64,000 nucleotides of DNA from DATMER01 sp035556715. GTDB lineage: Bacteria; Acidobacteriota; Thermoanaerobaculia; Multivoradales; UBA5704. The translations under genes were made by a program, and so were the position numbers. The first letter of the stretch is position 1. Every line of letters begins with the position of its first letter. Positions 61,330 through 64,000 of this stretch are shown here, one piece after another. The notes beneath the pieces are model-generated. The model did no database searches and had not been told where the DNA came from. It was given only the letters and a program-made list of their open reading frames with translations. The DNA is taken from the NCBI GenBank assembly GCA_035556715.1, contig DATMER010000078.1, positions 19,268 through 83,267 of the forward strand. Direction: 5' to 3'.

Positions 61330-61560
61330 GAGGGCTCAAGCCGAGGCGACAACAGTTCAGGCTGAGGCTAGGGCAGGCGTCGATAGGTTCAGGGGAGACG
61401 CCGATACTGCGGAGTCGCCCCGATCCGGATGCGAATGACGGCCATCTCGGCGGGACAAATCCCCGGAGCAAGGGGCAGCATTCCGGTCTGGAAGGCGACG
61501 ATTCCCGTCCGGACGGCGACGATCCGCATCCAGGCGGGGCTCCCTCCCACCCCGGGTTGT
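61330..61560. repeat. 21-bp-periodic tract, including inverted copy of 25951-26140
   Basis: Ten to eleven consecutive 21-base units, e.g. GGAAGGCGACGATTCCCGTCC and GGACGGCGACGATCCGCATCC. 61379-61560 is the reverse complement of 25951-26140 at about 85-90% identity, with the CGCCGAT-type units at the left. The plus-strand frame from the ATG at 61278 enters it and gives QAEATTV-QAEARAG-VDRFRGD-ADTAESP heptads before a stop at 61438. Confidence 0.85.
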
Positions 61561-61591
61561 CAATCCTCCGGCGCGACAGAGGTAATCCGCG

Positions 61592-61948
61592 TTACTGGGC
61601 CATGCTTGGGTCGATTGCTTCGGCAAACGCGATGCTGTTGCCATCGGGGTCCTTCAGCATCACGACTTTCACCTTCTCACTGACGATTGGCTGCCCCGCA
61701 TCAAGGCCGCACTTCGTGAGGTCCGACACCTGTTCGTCGAGGCTGCTCACAGCGAGCGTCACTGTGTTTGAACCAGCGCGCTCCACGTTCTGATATATCT
61801 GCAGCCACCCACCCCGTTCGAACTTCCATTCGGCTACTTCCGGCATTGGCCTGGAGTCAGCTGGTCTGCCAAGCAATCTCTCGTACCATTCAACGGCGGC
61901 ACTCAGGTCTTTTACAGCGACACTGGCAATTGCATTCTTGATCGCCAT
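61592..61948 (-). CDS. VOC / glyoxalase-fold protein
   Basis: 118 aa. CGGAGGAAG site before the ATG. IASVAVKDLSAAVEWYERLL, GWLQIYQNVERAGSNTVTLA and VVMLKDPDGNSIAFAEAID are the VOC beta-alpha-beta units with the DPDGN motif. Single-domain dimeric VOC proteins bind or degrade small molecules; the substrate is unknown. Confidence 0.85.
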   Translation of the reverse strand: MAIKNAIASVAVKDLSAAVEWYERLLGRPADSRPMPEVAEWKFERGGWLQIYQNVERAGSNTVTLAVSSLDEQVSDLTKCGLDAGQPIVSEKVKVVMLKDPDGNSIAFAEAIDPSMAQ

Positions 61949-62625
61949 GCTCTTCCTCCGAAATCTTGAGCGCCTTGCTCCCGGCCATCCTACTCAATTT
62001 CCAGGGAACCGGGCGGCTCCAAGAGCATCCCCGCAAACCGTTGCCGGCTACCCGCTGGCTCCGGCGTGCGTTCGGCTAACCGTTGCCGGTTGTCCGCCGC
62101 TCCCGGCCGAGGTCCGGCTGATCCCAGCGGACCGCCGGGAACGCCTCCCGGCCGCCCGCCAGGCTTGGCCGGCGGCTCGCCCGCGTCCGCGGAGTCCCGG
62201 CCGGCCTTTGCCGGCCTCCGGCAACCCTCAGCCAAACACCGGCGCCTCCTGGCTCCCGGCCAGCCTTGGCCGTCTCCGGCAAAAGCTCCGGAACGGTTCG
62301 TTGTCAGAAGGATAGAGATGGGATGAGACCCTGTTCACCTCCGGCTGGTGTGTGAAATGCCGAGTTCCGGAGCTTCTCCGTCCTGATTGACAGCCTCCAG
62401 CCCTGGGCCTAGACTTGGTAAGTTTATGTTTCTGCGAGTCTTGAGGGGGACGACCATTTGGAGCTGCCCGCGCCGTATGACACTGACCTCGCGTCTTAAA
62501 CCTGCGAGCGGCACACGTCGAACCTGAGGCCGACACTCGGAACCCTGATGGTGGCTCAACCTCCGTTAGCCAGAGCGCCCATGGTCACCCGGCACAACCC
62601 GCCCACTGCCAAGGAGCACGGCACA
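61949..62625. other. Intergenic region dominated by a 21-bp-periodic tract
   Basis: No gene is supported here. 61999-62300 is the third 21-bp-periodic tract (below). 62301-62600 holds unremarkable sequence with no clear promoter; a CGTTAGCC at 62564-62571 resembles an attC end but its partner arm was not found. Confidence 0.4.
61999..62300. repeat. 21-bp-periodic GCCGG-rich tract
   Basis: About 14 units in exact 21-base register, e.g. TTGCCGGCTACCCGCTGGCTC and TTGCCGGTTGTCCGCCGCTCC, with a higher-order 42-base repeat (AACCGTTGCCGG twice, 42 bp apart). The sequence differs from the 25.6-26.8 kb tract but the period is identical. All three frames on both strands show seven-residue repeats. Confidence 0.75.
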
Positions 62626-63219
62626 ATGAAGATGTCTATGTTCGCGCTATTCGTGATTCTGGGTACCACGGCCGCTCCGGCCGCGGCCCAGGTTACCGCC
62701 TCGCAAGCGCCCACGCCGACGCCTGCACCTGAGCAAGAGCTCTGCCCCCTTCAACTCGATATCGACCTTCACCATCTCGAGCGTGTTGCTCGCCAGACGA
62801 TCTTGGCCATGCCCGCGGGTGGAGCACTACGAACCAGAACCGCGCAGTACACCTGCGACAAAGCACGCGTCGAGAGCGTCTCGATTTCCAAGGAGAACGA
62901 GCGACCGCGCGAGGTCCTTATCACGATCGACGCGCTCCTCTCGAGCGGCTGGATGCGACAAGACGTGAATCTCACGGTATCTCTATTGGTCAACGGTGAG
63001 GTGAAGAAGTCGGAATCCTTCCAAGCCCTGACGATCGGTGACCCCAACGCGAACTGGGCTTCACGTAACGTCGCTTTCGCTGGCTCCTCCTCAAAGAGCC
63101 GAGGCCTTCGGTTCTGGCTCAAGCGCTCGGAATTCGAAAAGTGGTTCGCGCAAGATGCCAACGCGCAGGTAAGAGTCCGACTCGAGGTGGTCGATGATGG
63201 CGAGGACGAAGAAGAATGA
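62626..63219 (+). CDS. Secreted hypothetical protein, 197 aa
   Basis: AAGGAG site nine bases before the ATG at 62626; open frame upstream ignored. Signal peptide (MKMSMFALFVILGTTAAPAA, cleavage near AAA-QV), a short Pro/Thr linker, then a soluble domain with two cysteines (ELCPLQLDIDLHHLERVA; TAQYTCDKARVESVSI) and an acidic C-terminus. No family recognised. An attC-like hairpin lies directly downstream, suggesting a cassette gene. Confidence 0.65.
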   Translation: MKMSMFALFVILGTTAAPAAAQVTASQAPTPTPAPEQELCPLQLDIDLHHLERVARQTILAMPAGGALRTRTAQYTCDKARVESVSISKENERPREVLITIDALLSSGWMRQDVNLTVSLLVNGEVKKSESFQALTIGDPNANWASRNVAFAGSSSKSRGLRFWLKRSEFEKWFAQDANAQVRVRLEVVDDGEDEEE

Positions 63220-63283
63220 CTGACTTAACGCATTGGCCGGTCTCTTGGCAGATCGCCGGCTGCTGAAGCGTTGAAGAGGTGTC

Positions 63284-63353
63284 GACCAACCCGGCTGCTC
63301 CAGCGGACCAGAAAGCTTCGCTTCCTGGCCGCTGAGCAGCAGAGCCGTTGGGC
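63284..63353 (+). other. attC-like integron recombination site
   Basis: R'' GACCAAC (one mismatch to RYYYAAC) and R' GTTGGGC (exact GTTRRRY) flank a long hairpin: CGGCTGCTcCAGCGGaCCAG pairs with CTGGCCGCTGaGCAGCagAGCCG around an AAAGCttcGCTT loop, with unpaired single bases as in attC. It lies 65 bp after one gene and 28 bp before the next, both in the same direction. Confidence 0.55.
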
Positions 63354-63380
63354 GTCTACACACGCGAAAACGGATACGAA

Positions 63381-63797
63381 ATGCCGAACCACAAGACTCA
63401 GCCGAGGGTGAAGTCGTTCGCGCCCCAGTTTCTGGTCGATGACTTGGTGCGCTCGATGAGCTACTACCAGAAGCTCGGCTTCAAATTTGGCGAGCCTTGG
63501 GACGGGTTCTACGCGATCGGGGAGCTGGACGGGCTGGAGCTCCATCTGAAGGAAGCGCCCAAAAGCGTTGCCGAACGCCAACACCGGCGCGAGCACGAGC
63601 ATCTCGATGCGGCGGCCGGCGTGGACGGCATCGAAGCCTTCTACGAGCGATGCGTCGCGAATGGCGTAACGATTCTTCGGCCGCTAACCGCGACGGCGTG
63701 GGGTACGAAGGACTTCTACGTTGAGGACCCGGACGGGTACATCATCGCGTTCGGAGGCCGCCCGTCTGAAAGTGGGGCGATCGTCAGCGTACAGTGA
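63381..63797 (+). CDS. VOC / bleomycin-resistance-like protein
   Basis: 138 aa from ATG 63381 (an upstream GTG at 63348 overlaps the attC-like site). FAPQFLVDDLVRSMSYYQKL, GFKFGEPWDGFYAIGELDG, IEAFYERCVANGVTILRPL and KDFYVEDPDGYIIAFGG are glyoxalase/bleomycin-resistance motifs. Such genes are common integron cassettes. Resistance is not implied by sequence alone. Confidence 0.85.
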   Translation: MPNHKTQPRVKSFAPQFLVDDLVRSMSYYQKLGFKFGEPWDGFYAIGELDGLELHLKEAPKSVAERQHRREHEHLDAAAGVDGIEAFYERCVANGVTILRPLTATAWGTKDFYVEDPDGYIIAFGGRPSESGAIVSVQ

Positions 63798-63916
63798 TGG
63801 GCCGAGGAGAGCTTCGTGAGCACGGAGCAGCCCTTGACGTTGATTGACCACCCAGTACCAGGACCAACACCAGGTGCCATGCGAAGGTAGAGGTTCCGGA
63901 CCAAAAGGAGGACACG

Positions 63917-64000
63917 ATGATGCGTCATCTGGCCAAGGCCGTCGCGACGGGCGCTCTCATCGTGCTGCTGGCCAACTGCGCTAGCACCGCTCGCGTACCA
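63917..64000 (+). CDS. Lipoprotein, partial (N-terminus only)
   Basis: AAAAGGAGG site and ATG at 63917. The visible 28 residues MMRHLAKAVATGALIVLLAN then CASTARVP form a lipoprotein signal with lipobox LLANC. The rest is beyond the right edge. Confidence 0.6.
   Translation, partial: MMRHLAKAVATGALIVLLANCASTARVP

Noticed and set aside
62565..62571. GTTAGCC as a third attC end
   Set aside because: One mismatch to GTTRRRY and no pairing 5' arm could be found upstream.

Overview
The window is high-GC bacterial chromosome from an organism with an outer membrane (LptD, a TonB-type fusion, MltG, CsgG-like lipoprotein assembly protein) and aerobic respiration through Alternative Complex III plus a caa3-type oxidase. 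The combination of ActABCDEF, caa3 oxidase, MaeB and paired XRE regulators fits Acidobacteriota (Thermoanaerobaculia-like), but that placement is an inference: there is no rRNA or marker gene here to prove it. No tRNA, rRNA or CRISPR array was seen.

0-22 kb is mostly housekeeping and envelope genes: a cut-off RibD_C protein, an inositol-phosphatase-like enzyme, a pseudouridine synthase, an AsmA/DUF748 protein, Ogt, two XRE regulators flanking an M24-like pseudo-peptidase and sharing one promoter design, MaeB, a CsgG-like protein, a pseudokinase-TonB fusion, MltG/RuvX, small membrane proteins, a YdcF protein coupled to an aminotransferase, and a secreted matrixin-like protease behind a near-consensus sigma70 promoter.

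22-30 kb is an accessory island: small unrelated minus-strand genes, a truncated SDR gene, an integron-type attC-like site, then about 1.2 kb of DNA built on an almost indel-free 21-bp period. This is followed by a small secreted protein with DNGSQLDP repeats, a zinc-finger/TPR protein, a frameshifted XRE gene and a low-GC peptide gene with an internal duplication. The same 21-bp material recurs, inverted, at 61.4 kb, and a third 21-bp-periodic tract of different sequence lies at 62.0-62.3 kb, beside a toxin-antitoxin pair, VOC genes and a second attC-like site.

30-44 kb holds a thiolase, LptD, a nucleotide-sugar cluster (long RmlA, RmlD, GDP-mannose dehydratase and reductase), a prenol-activation/prenyl-transfer operon (SDR, VTE5-VTE6-like fusion, UbiA) and a convergent ATGA-coupled operon of four enzymes or membrane proteins. 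45-58.4 kb is one long minus-strand respiratory operon, actABCDEF - membrane protein - SCO - coxBACD, with a CRP-type palindrome upstream. Quinol electrons pass through ACIII to the caa3 oxidase, whose subunit II carries its own cytochrome c domain and whose copper centre is served by SCO.

REP/MITE-like palindromes (families with TCACCCCCT...AGGGGGTGA ends) are scattered between genes and in several places supply the start or stop codon of a neighbour. The best candidates for something undescribed are the 21-bp-periodic tracts and the genes beside them.
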